From positions 7,560,213 through 7,624,212 of the forward strand of contig OZ025871.1 in NCBI GenBank assembly GCA_964019415.1: a DNA stretch of 64,000 bases, written 5' to 3'. The position numbers were made by a program, and so were the translations under genes. Below the pieces are notes generated by a model. It was given only the letters and a program-made list of their open reading frames with translations. It was not told the origin of the DNA and did no database searches. How positions within the stretch are numbered: position 1 is the stretch's first letter; each line of letters opens with the position of its first letter. The DNA comes from Ianthella basta (taxonomy: Eukaryota > Porifera > Demospongiae > Verongiida > Ianthellidae). Below are positions 1 to 14,600 of the stretch, piece after piece.

Positions 1-79
1 CACTGAAATTCTACAAATACCCAACTCCCACAGCCATATCTTATAGGGTGACACTACCATTGTATTATTACCTTCATCT

Positions 80-430
80 CTTTTGCATGGGCACTCTTTG
101 TCTCCCAACAGTCCTTCACTGCATCACCTTTTGTCATGGAATGACTGTTTCTATCTCTCCATTAATTCAACCTCACTTAAACTCCTGCAGGTAGACCATC
201 TTCCTCACTTGTTCTTTACATCTCCCATTTCCACAGTACACTTGGTAGGCTCTCTACCAATTACCACAGATTTATCTTCACTCACTTTATACCAGTTAAC
301 CTGTGCTTCATCACTACTTCATAACCTTGCAACATTCCAGCTCAAATGGTCTTCTGCCTGTGTGACCAACACTGAGTGTGCCATTACCACCTGCACCAGG
401 CAGCTATCTAGTCTAACTCCTCCCTCATAG
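80..430 (-). mobile_element. Degenerate LINE reverse-transcriptase fragment
   Basis: Read on the minus strand, this stretch keeps blocks shared with the better LINE copy at 8.35-11.16 kb: SVLVTQAEDHLSWNVARL, QVNWYKSEDKS-like and IGREPTKC. They correspond to the part of the RT just after the catalytic YADD box and the thumb. Stops and frameshifts interrupt it, and the expected FADD is altered. It is a dead piece of the same APE-type non-LTR family. The remaining bases up to 792 show no feature I can support. Confidence 0.6.
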
Positions 431-792
431 CATGCCCTAAATCTTCTCCCACTATCATGTCAGGAATGATGCCAAAGAGCCTGTATATTGAAGGCTGCAT
501 GAGCCACTCCTACCTCAGACCCACAGTTGACAACAGATGACTTCATGTAATGCTAAGTGTTTTGTTGTTCAGCGTGGTCATGGTTTATACAATGTTCATC
601 ATTCCTCAGTCATTAGGTGTTTGCCAGAATGATCCTTCCATTTGTAGCATATTGTGTCTTTCATTGGCTTGCTGACTGTGATTCAGTTTGGATAGTGGAT
701 AGCTTTCTACAGGTCCTGTTACCTTACATACACTGTGTAGACTGCAGAGAGTGTGTGGGATGCTTACTAGATCTAATCTGGTCATTCTTTAG

Positions 793-2660
793 AGTGGAGT
801 AGCAGAGGATGGCCTTAAACTGGAGGAGCTTGAAGGAAAGCTGGCTGGACATGGGAGGCTGAAGAAGTTGAGATTTGACTTTTATGTAAGTTCCATCTCT
901 TCAGCAGTTGTACTGACATATTGACTCCAAATCACTCTGGTCCCTCAAAGGTACATAGCCAACATTGTACCAGTATTGGATTAGTGGGCCTCAGTTGCTT
1001 GTCAAGAGGTGCACTTTGTTGTAGCTGCTTCCCTGAAATGTCTGTCTTGTACAGTATGCACTGTCTGGTGCACTGGTAGTGTTATGTGTTCTATTGAGCA
1101 GAGCATAAGACATAACACTGGCAGTGTTATGTCTGTGCACTGCTCTTCCCCTCTTGCCCATGTAGTTGTATGGCTTGTTACTTATGCCACCAGTTATTGG
1201 TTAGCTGGTTGTATGAGGCACACAGATACTAGTCTTGAGCCCATCCCATGCACTTCCAGTTGCCATTTTTGAAACCATCCAACAGTGGGTCTGGTCCCTA
1301 ACATTTGATATTGTGTGTTGAATGCCATGTGATAGGTACATGACAGCTGACACCTCAGTGGCTGACCATGGCTACGTTTGCAATGGCAGATGAATGTATT
1401 GTTTGTGGGTTCTTAACATCAGTTTTGGTAGATGGATTAACAGAACAGAAATGTCACTACTTCACTAAATGGACAGTAACAACAACAACAATGTCATGTT
1501 TACCAGTTTTGCTCTATGATGAACAAACACTATTACTATGAAATATGTACATCTGAACAATGTCACATGACTTTTGAACAACCTGATTGGTCCTTTGTAT
1601 TTGCAGTACTATACGTAGCTTTGTCTCCACCCCTGTGTTAGCCATTGTAGAGGAAGTGGAGCTAGGAATGAGGCTACACAGACACATGCACATGCAGTTC
1701 TTATAGTTCAGGTATACTGTCTCCAACAGACTATTGTCAGGTAGTGACTGTGTACATCATGCACCAGTTAACCATCACATTCTACACTCTATCCACACTG
1801 CATTGATGGAGGTGGTCAAATGTATTATTTGAGATGACCTAAAGCACTCTGTGTACACTATAGTGATGTGACTCTGACAGGACTTGATGAGCTGTGTATC
1901 AGTGTAGTCCTCTGGCTGTGTCTGACCACATTACATTTCATTCCAACATGTTCAGCTCTAGACATGGTGTGGACTTGGCATGTGTGCTCATCTGCTTGCA
2001 TGGTATTGTCTCACAGGTGGCTCTCACTTTAGTTGCATTTAATGTGCAGCAGTTGACGTAGCTCCAAATGGAAGCCATCATTTGTTATTCATTTGTAGTT
2101 ATTTCAACCTGAGTAGACCATGCACAGTAATGTGTGCACACTCATTGCTGTCAGACAGAAAATGGAACAGTCTTGTTTCACACTCCATTCATGCAATGTG
2201 ACTTCATTGCAGTATGACATTGTGTTGTTGTTACTACTAATGGGCCATGTGTGGTGGGAAGTAATATACTTGATATTCTGACACTCTGTGGCTGTCCCAC
2301 TAAGTTGTTGTTACAGCATGGCTCATTTGTCTGTGCAGTGACAGTGACACATGCTCCAAATGTTTGTAACTTTTCACATTGTGTGCACACTTGTTATAGC
2401 ACAATAAGTTGTTGTGTTCTGTACTGTTTACTGTTCACAGTTCTCATCAGTACCACAAACACTTGTACACAAGTTTGGAGTGGCAGCTGTGAGAGGAGTT
2501 GTCAGGAACAAGAACATTACAGAGTTCCAACTGGAGCCTTGTAGAGCGGGCCAACAGGTAGTTGATGATATACTAGCACAACTCACAGCAGATGAGAGGA
2601 GGAAGTTCAAAGTTGGACAAGACAAGAATGGATGGCCCACCATTGAGCTCTGTCCAGTTG
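793..2660 (+). CDS. Gene 1 N-terminal exons (793-885 and 2441-2660), unrecognised domain
   Basis: Exon 793-885 (phase 0 in, 0 out) encodes a charged helical stretch, with EDGLKLEELEGKLAGHGRLK as a typical segment, and is followed by gtaagt. Exon 2441-2660 (phase 0 in, 1 out) follows a ctgttcacag acceptor and encodes about 73 residues, including VPQTLVHKFGVAAVRGVVR and ADERRKFKVGQDKNGWP, then gtgagt. Neither contains low-complexity sequence, and together they read like one compact globular domain of about 104 residues. I do not recognise the family. The PLP-aminotransferase resemblance of the first exon alone does not continue into the second. Confidence 0.55.
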
Positions 2661-5600
2661 GTGAGTGGTGCATAGTCAGTCTCCTCATGCAGTGTCTGTG
2701 CTGTGTCTGTCAAGTCCTCAGTCAGTTGTATCAGAGAAGCAGCACCTCATTCCCCAGCTGGCTGTGCTGGGTTGGGTGCACGTGGGGCTAGCTCTCTCTT
2801 GTGTGTGAACCCTGTATCACCTGTAGGTGGTGAAGTGAGCTTCTTGCTTGACTGCCTTGAACTGCAGTGCTGTCATTACTACATGAGTGGGCATGTGTAG
2901 CACCCAATGTACATGTATCAGGACCTACATTGCTGCCTGAATGCTGTAGTGCAGGCAGTTGAGGTGTAGTAGAGTGCAGATATGCTACTAGATATCTACT
3001 GGATATGGTGGTATTGTCTTAACACTTGAGCACTAGTTTATGGATCCAAATAAGAGATTTATCCCTCGTGTGTGTAAGGTATGTAAGTACATTACTGTGT
3101 GTGGTTAGACTTTGGAATACATTCCCATTGTGTGCAAGGAGACCTCCTTATTCATCCCAGTCACTCAAGCACACTACCTTCCCCTAGCTCTTGCCCTGTG
3201 TGTCTGTCTGTTCACATGCTGTGGTGTTTGGTCACCTCCTGTAGAGTGAGCCTCATGTAGTGAGATGTCCACTTTCTCTGTCCTTGTCTGTTTCACTCAC
3301 ACACAGGTGACACCTCATCAGGTGATGCTCCTCACTCAACAGGTTCCCAGCCAACTAATGAGGACACAGTGATGGAGCTGGACAGGACTGAGGTCAGTGA
3401 CATTTCAGAGAGCAGTCTACATTGTACCATTTCCAACACAATGCCACAGTTGTCCAGTAGAGCCTGCCCTGTTCTTTGCCCTCCTTGTCCTGTCCTGCAT
3501 GGTGTCTGCAATGTGACTGTTTACCTGTACATTGTCTAACTTGTCCTGTGAGTCCTTATACTGGACAGACTGGGACATACTCAGGACATCACTCATACAT
3601 ACATACACTTTAATCAGTTGCTAACTAGTTAAGCTGCAATTCTCAGTTGTCAGTTATCATTCATCAGCTACTGTACCTTTGTTTATGGTTCATAGTTTAG
3701 CACCAGTTGTCACTGGTTATGTAATGCCAGCCCTCACATGATCCTTCACATGGCAAGTAGGCTAACAAGATGGACAAAGAGATTGGTATTCTCTAAAACT
3801 CTTTTGTTAGTGATTTTACGTGTGTACTATGTTTTGTTTCACAAGATACTGCACATGTATAGTGATCACTGATCTTCCCAATGATTGGACCCATTCCCAT
3901 TCCAACTGTTCACTGACCAGCTGTCAGGTTTACTGCCAGTTATTACAGTACCAGTTACCAGTTATGGTCCACTGAGTTCACAGCTCTACATACTGTTTGT
4001 CTCCATTGGATGTGGGCATCCTCTGTGTGTCCCCTCGCAAGCATGTCCACCCGTAGTCCTGTCTCTGTCTGTCTAGACATTACTAAGACATGAGGTACTC
4101 TATGCATGGACTCTACTGGATCCTTCTCCTAGGTCAGGTGCTCTTTGACAGGTGTTTACAGTCCTTTTAGTACTCTTTCTCACTACTCTCCACACCTTTG
4201 ATGCCTCCGAATTCTCCCTTAGGTCCCATCTGATCAGTGCCTCCTGCATGCACATTGTGCTGCACTGCCTCTTTCATCTCTGCCGGTACTTTTAATATAT
4301 AATCCCTAACACTGCTAAACCACCTACCTGCTGGTGTAGTCTGCACTGGCCACTAGTCAAGGCAAATAGGAGTGTTGTGTGGTTCTTGTCAATGTGTGCC
4401 ACTCCATTGTATTAGCAGTGGTGTTGAGTGATAAGGTGCTGCAGTGACATCTGCAGACAACATGTTTGTGTTGATGTTGTGTGCTGAAGGGTGGATACAC
4501 CTATAGCCTCAGTGAGCATGCAGTGTTGCCTCCCTCCCCACCTTACATCACTACAGGACTCCTCTGGGAGACAGACCCCTTGCCAGCCAGTGAGGAACCA
4601 AGTGGGAGCCTTCCCCACTGGAGCTGCAGTGGGAGGTGATGGGGGAGCAGTAGACCCTCCCACACAAGGTACAATGGAGAGTGGGTAGACATGTGTGTTG
4701 AGACGCAGATAACCCTTTAAATTTACAGTGTGGGGTTGCACAGAATTGGGTTATTTTGTGCTTTCACTGTATATTAAGGAGTGTGTATTGTGCCCAGTGG
4801 CTTCTGCACTATTTTACATGATTGTCATGAACGTTTGTCCCCAGGTCTGGTTCTGGGGGTCATTCTAACAACAACAAAAACTGATGATAATAGGAACAGG
4901 GTTTACAAGTTGTCAATACTTCTATACTCTTACTACCATGTCTAGGAATATGTTAAAAAGCCACGGCAACATGGGGCAGCCCTGTCTCACTCCCTGCTTC
5001 ACCTCAATCCAATCTGACATCACACCATCTACCCTCACACACGCCACACTCGCCTGATGCATTGCCTTAATGGCTCTCAGTAGATGACCTGATACACCAT
5101 ATCTCTGCAAGCATTCCCACAGCTCCTCCCTACATACTTTTTTCTTCCTTGTTAGCCCTCTTATACTCTTCCTAATACTCCCTCGGATCCGTTTATTCAC
5201 TTAGGGCCTTCTTATACAGATCTTTCTTCCTTTTCACCACCTTTTTCACCTTATCACTCCACCACCTCGTCACCTTCTTCTGCCTTTTCTTTCTGCTTCT
5301 ACATGCCAACATATGTGCTGCCTCTTTCACATTATCTCTAAAACACAGCCATGCCTCTTTGACACCCTGTTCTACCTTACATCTCCTTTGTTTGAATCTG
5401 GCCCTTAGCTCCGACTGAAACTTTCTTCTCAGCTCCTTTTCCTCTATATTGCCTGCTTACTCTCAGTTTGGTTGGGTGACTTCTTCATGTGTTGGCTTTC
5501 TTACCTTCAAGTTCACCCTCATTAGCACTAGGTAATGGTCACTTCCTGCCTCAGCTCCTCTTATCACTTTCACATCAGCCACTCCTGGCCTCAAAACCTT

Positions 5601-8600
5601 CCTCATAATGAAGTAGTCTATGACAGATTTGAGGCCCCTCCCTTTACTCTCCCAAGTGAACTTGTGGATGTCCTTGTGTTGGTAGAAGGTGTTCAGAACT
5701 ACCAACTCATTCATGGCACATAACCTCAGCAACCTTTGGCCATTTCCATTCATTGCCGCCTCCCCATGCCTATCAATCACCTCTCCCCAAGTTGTTACAT
5801 CTCTCCCTACAGTCGCATGGAAGTCACCCATTAACACTAGGTGGTCGTGTTTTGCTACAAAAACTAACATCTCCTCTAGACTCTTATTGAAACTGTCCTT
5901 TATCTCATCCCTACTATCATCCGTGGGTGCATACACCTGTGCCAATGTGACCCATCTACCATCAATTCGCAACCTCACCATCAACCTTTCACTTTCGCAT
6001 ATCCACTCTTTCACACAGTCCCTCAACTTCTACAAATCATTATTGCCACACCGCCTTTTACTCTGCCCTCCAATACACCTGAAAACACCATCACTGTCTC
6101 GCCAACCTGCTTCTCACCAGGTGCGTTTCGCTAACACTTAAGATGTCTAATCGATACTCCTTCATTTCTTCTGCTAGCTCCTCCTCCTTATGTCTCATCA
6201 ATCTCATGTTCCATACTCCTATTCTAAGGTAATCTACAGCTAATCTTGGCTTTTTAGCTGGCGCCATCACTTTGGCAGGTTGCCAATAATGGCAGAATCC
6301 CCAGTGCAATGTTCATGTATCATGTATCAGCCATCACTTTTTACATGAACACAGTAGAAATATGAACAGGCTGTAGGCAAGAACAGATGCAGAGTAGTAG
6401 GAAGGAAGGACTTCCTTTCAACTCTGATACACTAGCCAACCTTGTTGTTAAACAGCTAGATATGTGTAATTGTACTGTACAATAATTATGGTACCACCCT
6501 TCTCTCTCTCCTGGCCTCTTTATAATCTCTCTGTGGATAGCAGCCGATAATGCTGGCGACGAGGAAGCCGACAAAGGTGATGCTACTACTGATAGCATGG
6601 ACTATGGTGAAGACCACAACCCCACTGCTCCTCAGCCAGGTATGTTGATAAGTATATAGTTTGTCAGACTGACTGGCTTTACCGGCAATGTCCCATTGTG
6701 GCTACACTGCCATGTACCATTGTTTAGACTCACTGCTAGTATATTTAGCATGCACACTTCTTCTGTTCTCCTTGGCCTTTGAGGATGTACAGAGTAGAGG
6801 TGAGTTGGTTAGATCTATACTCGATATATCCCTGGGCAGTATATATATATATAGCTGCTGGGTGCTGTGGATATTCGAAGGCTGCCACTGGTCATATTCA
6901 TCCATTAGGGCTACGTGATCTTTAATGGCTATTGATGGTTACTCATCCGACAGCTAGCCCAAAACAGGAGCCCATGGGCAACAGTAGTTATGTAGTTGTG
7001 GTGAGAGGCCATGTGTTGCAGCACAGTTTGTGTTTGCCCCAAACATGTATGGCATTTATGCTGACGATGAACAGCAACACTGACTCTAAACTAGCCTTGT
7101 GCATTGGAGGTTCCATTCATCAGCAGCAACTGCACCACTGCAGTGCACATTGCTTGATCCTGATATCCATTGCACTCTAGTGACCTCATGGCCTCCCATC
7201 TGCCATCTTGATGACTTCATGCACATGTACAGAGACAGACACTGTAGGAGTTTACACCAAATTGACTGTGGTAAAAGACATCTAACTTCTCAGGTCATAG
7301 GAAAGGAGGCGACAGGAGGAAAATTAGAAGCAACCCCTGAGCTCAAACTTGGGACTTACGCTCTATCACTCTATCTAATTTGCCGCCTGTCGCCTCCTTT
7401 CCTATGAGATGTAAAATTGGGCATCTTCACCACATAATACAGCCAGCAGGCAAACACTTACTAACATACATGGCGAGGTAGAGGACATTGCACTACTACC
7501 ATTCATCTCAGACTCATGGACACATGCAACATGCTAGTCCTCTGCTGAGCTTACCAGTATACAGTACAACCTTGAGGCATGGGTTTCAAGTGGTCGCAAC
7601 ATTGCATCCCATTCATAGCTGTTGCTTAAGGTGATTGGGGGCAAATTACCTTGGCTGGGATCGGCGGCTCGCATGACTGCAACACAGCGATAGAACATAA
7701 GTCCCAAGTTTGAGCTCAATGGTCGCAGCTAATTTTCCTCCTGTTGCCTCCTTACCTATTAGCTGTGAAGTTGGATATCTATGCCACATAATACATTCAA
7801 CTTGCAAACACTTACGCCAAGTTGAATATTCATGCCGCAACTCATTTTTCGAATTCGCCTCACACACATGCGTTATGTATATAGTTCAATCCGTTTTGCC
7901 TATGAAATCACATGCACACACGCACGCACGCATGCACACACCCACGCATGCATGCACACACCCACACATGCATGCACACACACACACACACACAATGCTG
8001 CTCTTGTACTAGCACATCTCTCTATCATTTTTGCTGAACATGATGCCTGTGCTATTACCAATGTACGCCACACTGTAAAACAGTGGTGGTTTCATGACAG
8101 AAGTTCATTCTTGTGTATGCGGCGTTTTCCTATGTACAGCTTGCCCGGCACTTCAGAACCAACTAGAATACTTTTATGTAGTCGGCAACAATCAATCAAA
8201 TCAAATCAATGCTCAGTGGACATCAAAATCCCCAGTAGCGGGGGTCATCCATTACAAGTAGGCCTAAGTGGTTCAAGGTAAGGAGTAATATATGTACTTG
8301 TGAAATTTAATATAGCTAGACATTGCACAGACACAGAGTTCACATAGTTTACATTTTAAAGTCTCAGAAGGGATCTCTCCATCTCTTCCTAGGGCATCCT
8401 CTTGGTCTCTTTCCAATTCCTTCTCCTGTCAGCACCTTTTTCATTACACTTCCTCTCCTGCTCTCCACCTTCTCCTTCCAGCATTCTCTCATCCTTTCCA
8501 CTTTCTTCAGTACTGGTTCTACTCTTAGCCTCTCCCTCACCATCTCATTCCTGATATGGTCCAACCTAGACACACCTGCAATCTTCCTCAGCACCCTCAT

Positions 8601-11600
8601 CTCTGCTGCCTGCAGCCTGGACTTTTCCCTCTCCCTTAAAACCCACGACTCGCACCCATATGTCAATGTTGGGACTGCCACTGCTTTGAACACTGCTACT
8701 TTTGCTTCCCATTTCTCTGCTCTCATACACCTTCTTCATTGCCCCTACTGCTTGCATTGTCATTCCAATTCTCCTTTCCACCTCGCTCTCCAGCTTCCCA
8801 TCTTCACTCAGCTTTATTCCCAGGTACACAGTCTCTTTAACATTCTGCACCCTTTCTCCCTCAATCTCTAAATTGCACTTTGTCGGAGCCCTACTAAAGA
8901 TCATTGTGTTTGACTTACTCCAATTCACTTGCAGTTTGTGTCTCTTCAATGCCTCATGCAACTTCTCTACATTCCACTTTAGATCCTCTTCACTCTCTGC
9001 CAGTAGTACAGTGTCATCTGCAAACATGGTCAGCTGAATCTGGCATGTGGTTAGGTTAGCTCCCCTTTTAAATAGGGGAAGAGCCTCCTTCACCACCATG
9101 TCCAGGTAGATGTTGAACAGCCATGGTGACATTGGACATCCCTGCCTTACTCCTCTCTGTACTTTGAACCATTCTGTAGTCTCCTCCCCAACTTTCACTG
9201 CAGCTTCACTGTCCTGGTACAGACCCTGTACTGCTCTCAATAGCCTACCTTGTACCCCATACTGCTTCAAGGCCTCCCACAGTCCTGCTCTCCATACTCT
9301 ATCATACGCTTTCTCTAGGTCCAGGAAGGCTGCGTACAATTTCTTTCCTCTCTCTAGCATCTTCTCACTAAGTTGGCGTATCACAAACATGTTTTCTGCA
9401 CAGCCTCTCCCTGGTCTGAACCCCACTTGCTCCTCCATTATCTTCCCTTCAGTTATGCTTCTCATTCTGTCATTCAAGATCGTTCCAAAAACCTTTCCAG
9501 GCACACTCAGCAGACTGATCCCTCTGTAGTTCTTACATACTCTCCTACTGCCTTTCTTGTGGATTGGGCAAATAATTGCTCTCCTCCAATCTTTTGGTGT
9601 CATCCCTGTCCTCCATGCTACATTAAAGATTGCTGTCAACCACTGTACTGTCACCTCTCCCCCTGCCTTCAACATCTCACCTCGGATATCACAAACTCCT
9701 CCAGCTTTGCCACTTCTTAGCTTTCCAATAGCCCTCCTGGTTTCTTCCATCAAGATCCTGTTGTCTATTCCATTGCTTGGTTCATCTCTCTCTATCACTT
9801 CTGCACAGATCTCCCCATCATTTTGAAACAATTCGGTGAAGTGTTCTCTCCATCTTCTCTGCACTTCTTTCTTTCCTGTTAGCAATTTACCATCTTTTGT
9901 ATCGATACTATCACTTATCTGACATGCCCGTTTTTCCTCTCCTTTCACTTTCTGCCAAAACCTCCTTCTATTGCCAAGGTAGTCCCTCTGCAGCATCTCC
10001 CCCTCTCTGATCAGATCTTTCTCTTTTGCCTCCCTCACTACCTGCTTTGCATTCTTTTTTGCTTCTTTATAGAGCTTCCATGACTCATCCGTCTTATCAT
10101 TTAGGGCCTTTCTGTACAGCAGCTTTTTCCTCTTCACTGCCTCCTTCACATCATTGCTCCACCAGCTTGTTGTTTTCCTCTGCCTGCCCGCTTTCTGTCT
10201 GCCCACTACCCTCTCTGTCACTGCCAAGATTGCCTCTTTGAATACCTTCCATACCTCTTCTGCATCATCAATTAGTCGGTTGCTAGCTTCCTCAAAAGCT
10301 TCTTTAGCTCAGTCTGGAACCTCATTCTAACCTCCCAATTCCTTAGCTTCCTCAGTCTCAGCCTATTTCCCTCATTCCTTACCTCCTTCTTTCCTCGAGT
10401 CCACCTTAAATCCACCTTCATAAGGACCAAGTAATGATCACTCCCTGCTTCAGCTCCTCGTATGACCTTTACATCTGCAACACTTTGTCTAAGGGCCTTC
10501 CTTACTGCAAAGTAGTCAATGATGGTACGCAAGCCTCGACCCCTACTCTCCCATGTGTACTTGTGAATATCTTTATGCTCAAAACACCCGTTCATGATTG
10601 TCAGGCCATTAGTAGCACAGGACCCAAGAAGTCTCCTACCATTGTCATTCTGTGTCTCCTCACCATGCCTCCCTATCACTTCTCCCCAGGTCTCCACATC
10701 TCTGCCCACTCTTCCATTCATATCCCCCATCAGTACTAACCTGTCATCCTTCTTCACTGTCGCCAACACACCCTCCAAGCTCGTGTAGAACCGGTCTTTC
10801 TCCTCTTCCTCACTGTCTTCCGCTGGCGCATACACTTGTATGAATGTGGTCCACTTCTTCTCAAAACAAATTCGCACCTTCACCAACCTTTCACTCAGCA
10901 CTGCCACTCTTTTAGACAGTCTCTCATTTCGCCCGTAATAATCACTGCTACTCCGCCTTTTGCTCTCCCTTCTGAAACCCCCGAATACACCATCACTGCG
11001 TCGCCAATCGCCTTCTCCCCGCATCCCTTCAAATGCGTTTCGCTCACCCCTAAGACGCTTAATCGGTACTTCTTCATCTCCTCGATCACCTCCTGTTCTT
11101 TATTCCTCAGCGTTCTAACGTTCCATATCCCTATCCCATATATATATATATCCATATCCCTACCCTAGTGTATTCTCTTCCTGCTCTGCTACTGCTGCTG
11201 GCCGTCGCCATCCTCTCGGTAGGCTGTCAATCACGACAAATCACCCGACGTGAAGATCATCTAGCCGCCATTTTTTCACGCAAACACCCAATTTTGGAAA
11301 GTCGGCAACAATACAGTATAATTTTAGATGTATGCATGAGAACAATAGCAGCTATAGAGCAATCACTCAGGAGTCTTTCTAATCATCCCCAAGAAGGACA
11401 TCACAAAACTGTTTATATCCAAAGCATACTAACAACATACGGTGTCATCTACCATTGCCTTTCCCTGGCTACAAGTCTATGATGTAAACAACGGCTTTGC
11501 AGGACATGTATATAACCTTCTCTCAGTGAGACCACCTTGCCTACTGGTCGCGCGGTAGCTTCATGCAAGCATCTGTGTAAGTTTGGGCAAAATTACGGCA

Positions 11601-14600
11601 TGTATTCTTTCCCAAGAACATGCGCAGTGTAGTGAATGGTGAAGGACGACTCTACTCCTCCTGTGATACTGCACCAAACAGTTCATCTACGTCACATTTC
11701 AAAGCTGGGAAAAGGCTTGGAAAGTAACTACTGTACATGCGATGCCTAGCACAGTGGAAGCACTCGCTCATCCAAAGAGTCTGGAATGGGTACAAATAGA
11801 CGGTCAAATGTCATGGAGTACATCACACTACACTGGGTTCCTTGTACATCATCGTTAAGATGAAGGAATGGCCTGAAAGTGTAAAAGCATAGTTCACCAA
11901 TTTCTTCGTATGCACAGCAATTTAGCTAAACTTGGGCACTGGGTGTGTGGTGCAAATTTTAGACTTGGGCCCTACTGGGTCAACTCTTCACCTGCTATGG
12001 TTATACTATTTGCTACCTGTGATTAATTTTCATGCAAATGCTGTGTTGATTGATGTTTGTGACAAGAACCATTTCGAAATAATTGCATTACTTTCTGGCA
12101 TTAATGTTGCTTTGCCTGCCTGCTGATTAGGTGGCAGTGGAGGCAGGGTACTGAGGTGGTAATTGACTAATTGCATATTAGAGACCAACATTCAACTGTT
12201 TAATGATTGCTGATTTGTTGGGGTGCCAAAGGTGCCCCTATATTGTTATCAGATTTAGGTATTCGTATGGCTTCATTCGTACTGTTCATCCTTTACACCA
12301 GCTCTCTGTAGTGGTAGGTTAGGATTGACACCTTCATGTTGTTTTTTGCTTGGATACAAGTCTAGCCATACTTGTGAATGACAAGCCACTGGGGAAAGTA
12401 CGTGAACTTGTGCATGCATTAACCAATAGTACTTCTAAGCTATGTATGCTATACTGTTGCTAAAGCATCAGAATGGGGAGAGTGTAGCTGGTTGTTCAAT
12501 AACTGAATACGTGGTTCATTGACCTCTGACATAAAGTACAAGGCAGCATTTTGGGTACTCCAGCTCCTTTTAGAGACTCCACTGGTCCCCAGAGACCATG
12601 CCTTATAGTGGGTACACACTGTGACATAAGGCTGAAAATTGGTGTGAAGAGTTAGTTTCTCAGCAACGTAGTTCACATAATTCACTGCAGGTTGTCTCCT
12701 CTTTTCCATTTGCTGTCTAGAAGCCAGGAATCTCACCACTTATGGCTTCCCAGACCTCTATTGGAGTGCCGTTGCCCCTCCCTCTCCTGCCCCGCCCATT
12801 GCTGTTGAGGCAGCCCCCACTCCACCCCATCATCCTTATGGACCAGACCAAATATCATGGAGGAGACCTCCTGGACCACTGACCAGTGAGCACTGCAGTT
12901 CTAAGAGGGTTAAAAGTGACAAATTGTGTCTGATTCTCTTCAACGTACACTGTATGAACTGATAGTGTTAATTGTTGTATTTGGTATTTGGTGTGTGTTG
13001 TCTAAGCAGAGTTTTGATTTGTCCATTTCTTCCTGACTGCATGGATTGCTTACTGATGTTCATTTCTCTTTCTTCCTCACTCAGTTCCCCCTCCTCTGAG
13101 ATGTGCTCCCCTCCCTCAACCACAGCCCTGTGCTCCAAGACAGATGTACACTGACCCGTCTGCTACAGGGTACCACCCACACAATGTGGGGCAACACCAA
13201 GGTGAGTTTGTAATATGTGATGTGCAGTGTGTGGGTACATGTGTGTGTGTGCGTGGGAGAGGTCATATAAGTTGTATATGTTGTATGGGACATGGTAAAG
13301 TACTATCATACAGTACACGTGTGTGTGGAGGGTCATGTACATAAGTTGCATATTCTATAAAGGATGTGGTAAAGGATTATCACATACAGTGAAACCTGGC
13401 TAAGACAGCCACCTGTGGGCCAGTTTGAACTGACCTGTGTAGAGAAGTGGCTGCTCTACAGAGGTAGATTGCAACGTTTTCAGTGCTATTTGTGGCAGGG
13501 ATGCTGGCTGTTTTAGAGAGGTATCTGCCTAACTCAGTGAACATCTTGGACAGGTTCCACTGTATTACTGCTCTGATAAAGCTTGAATTTGTACATCGTG
13601 CATTACATCAATGCAGTTTTCATTCTGAATTGCACGCCACATGCTATATTGGTGGCTGTCTGTAGCATATAGATTGAGATGTACGTATGTATAAAATAGA
13701 AGCACATTTGGTTTCATTCGGTTGAGGTGTCTTCCATCGCACTCCAGTGGAGTTAGTTTGATAAGCACATGGAGTGCATATTATGTATCGTGGTATGTAC
13801 TTACCTACCACTACAGAGAACTGGTGTTAAGCTGTGTAGGTGGAAGCCTGGTTCAGTTGACTGTGTTGTACTGTATGAGACATAGTGCCAACATGTCCAA
13901 GACACTGTATAGTGTGTGCTGTGTGGATGACTCTTCATACGAGTGCACCACAAGACTGTAGCCCTCTGATATATGTTATTGTTTAAATGACGGCTGAACA
14001 AAGTGCTCTCATCTGAATACTGCGTTGCATGGCTTCTGTTCTTGTGCTTGTCATGAACAAGTGACAAGATTGCCTAGTTAGCATTGTCTGTCAATCTCCC
14101 CATGCATATTCCATCTCACGCTACTGTATCTGCAGTGACCATCCTTCCAACTGCGGATGAACCAGGACCCTCAGGCTTGACATATGCTTCCAGCATGGTC
14201 TCTGGTGACTACAGAACACTTGGGAAGAGACAGGACAACCCAAATGCTGCAGAAGAACAACATGAAGGTGTCAATCCTAACCTACCACTACAGAGAGCTG
14301 GTGTAAAGGATGAACAGTATTTTGGTTCAACTTTGCCAAGTTTGTAGAAATATGTCTACAGTGGCCCAACCTAGATTTGTCTCTGCCCTGGATAGCCCAG
14401 AGTAGTGTGAATTGGTCAGAATATGTATGTCGTTGCAGTTGGGTTATCCATATGACTGGATAAGAGTTGTCTTTTGTGCTAGTATATCTTGACTGTTACA
14501 GTGCATTTCAGAACCATTGCATGCAATATAATCCACTGTTTATGACAAGGAGCAGAATCCACATGACCAGCTGACAAATGCTTGGAGTAGTGCATTAGCT

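Noticed and set aside
793..885. Resemblance of the first exon to class I/II aminotransferases
   Set aside because: The next in-phase exon lacks the P.F.NPTG motif that should follow, so the likeness is superficial.
11168..11482. Open frame with a Leu-rich, signal-like start
   Set aside because: It begins without ATG at the edge of the LINE, has no splice support and no recognised domain.
14136..14267. EPGP tetrapeptide as a possible second 2A motif
   Set aside because: The D-x-E-x-N-P-G-P core is absent; Asn and the upstream acidic pair are missing.
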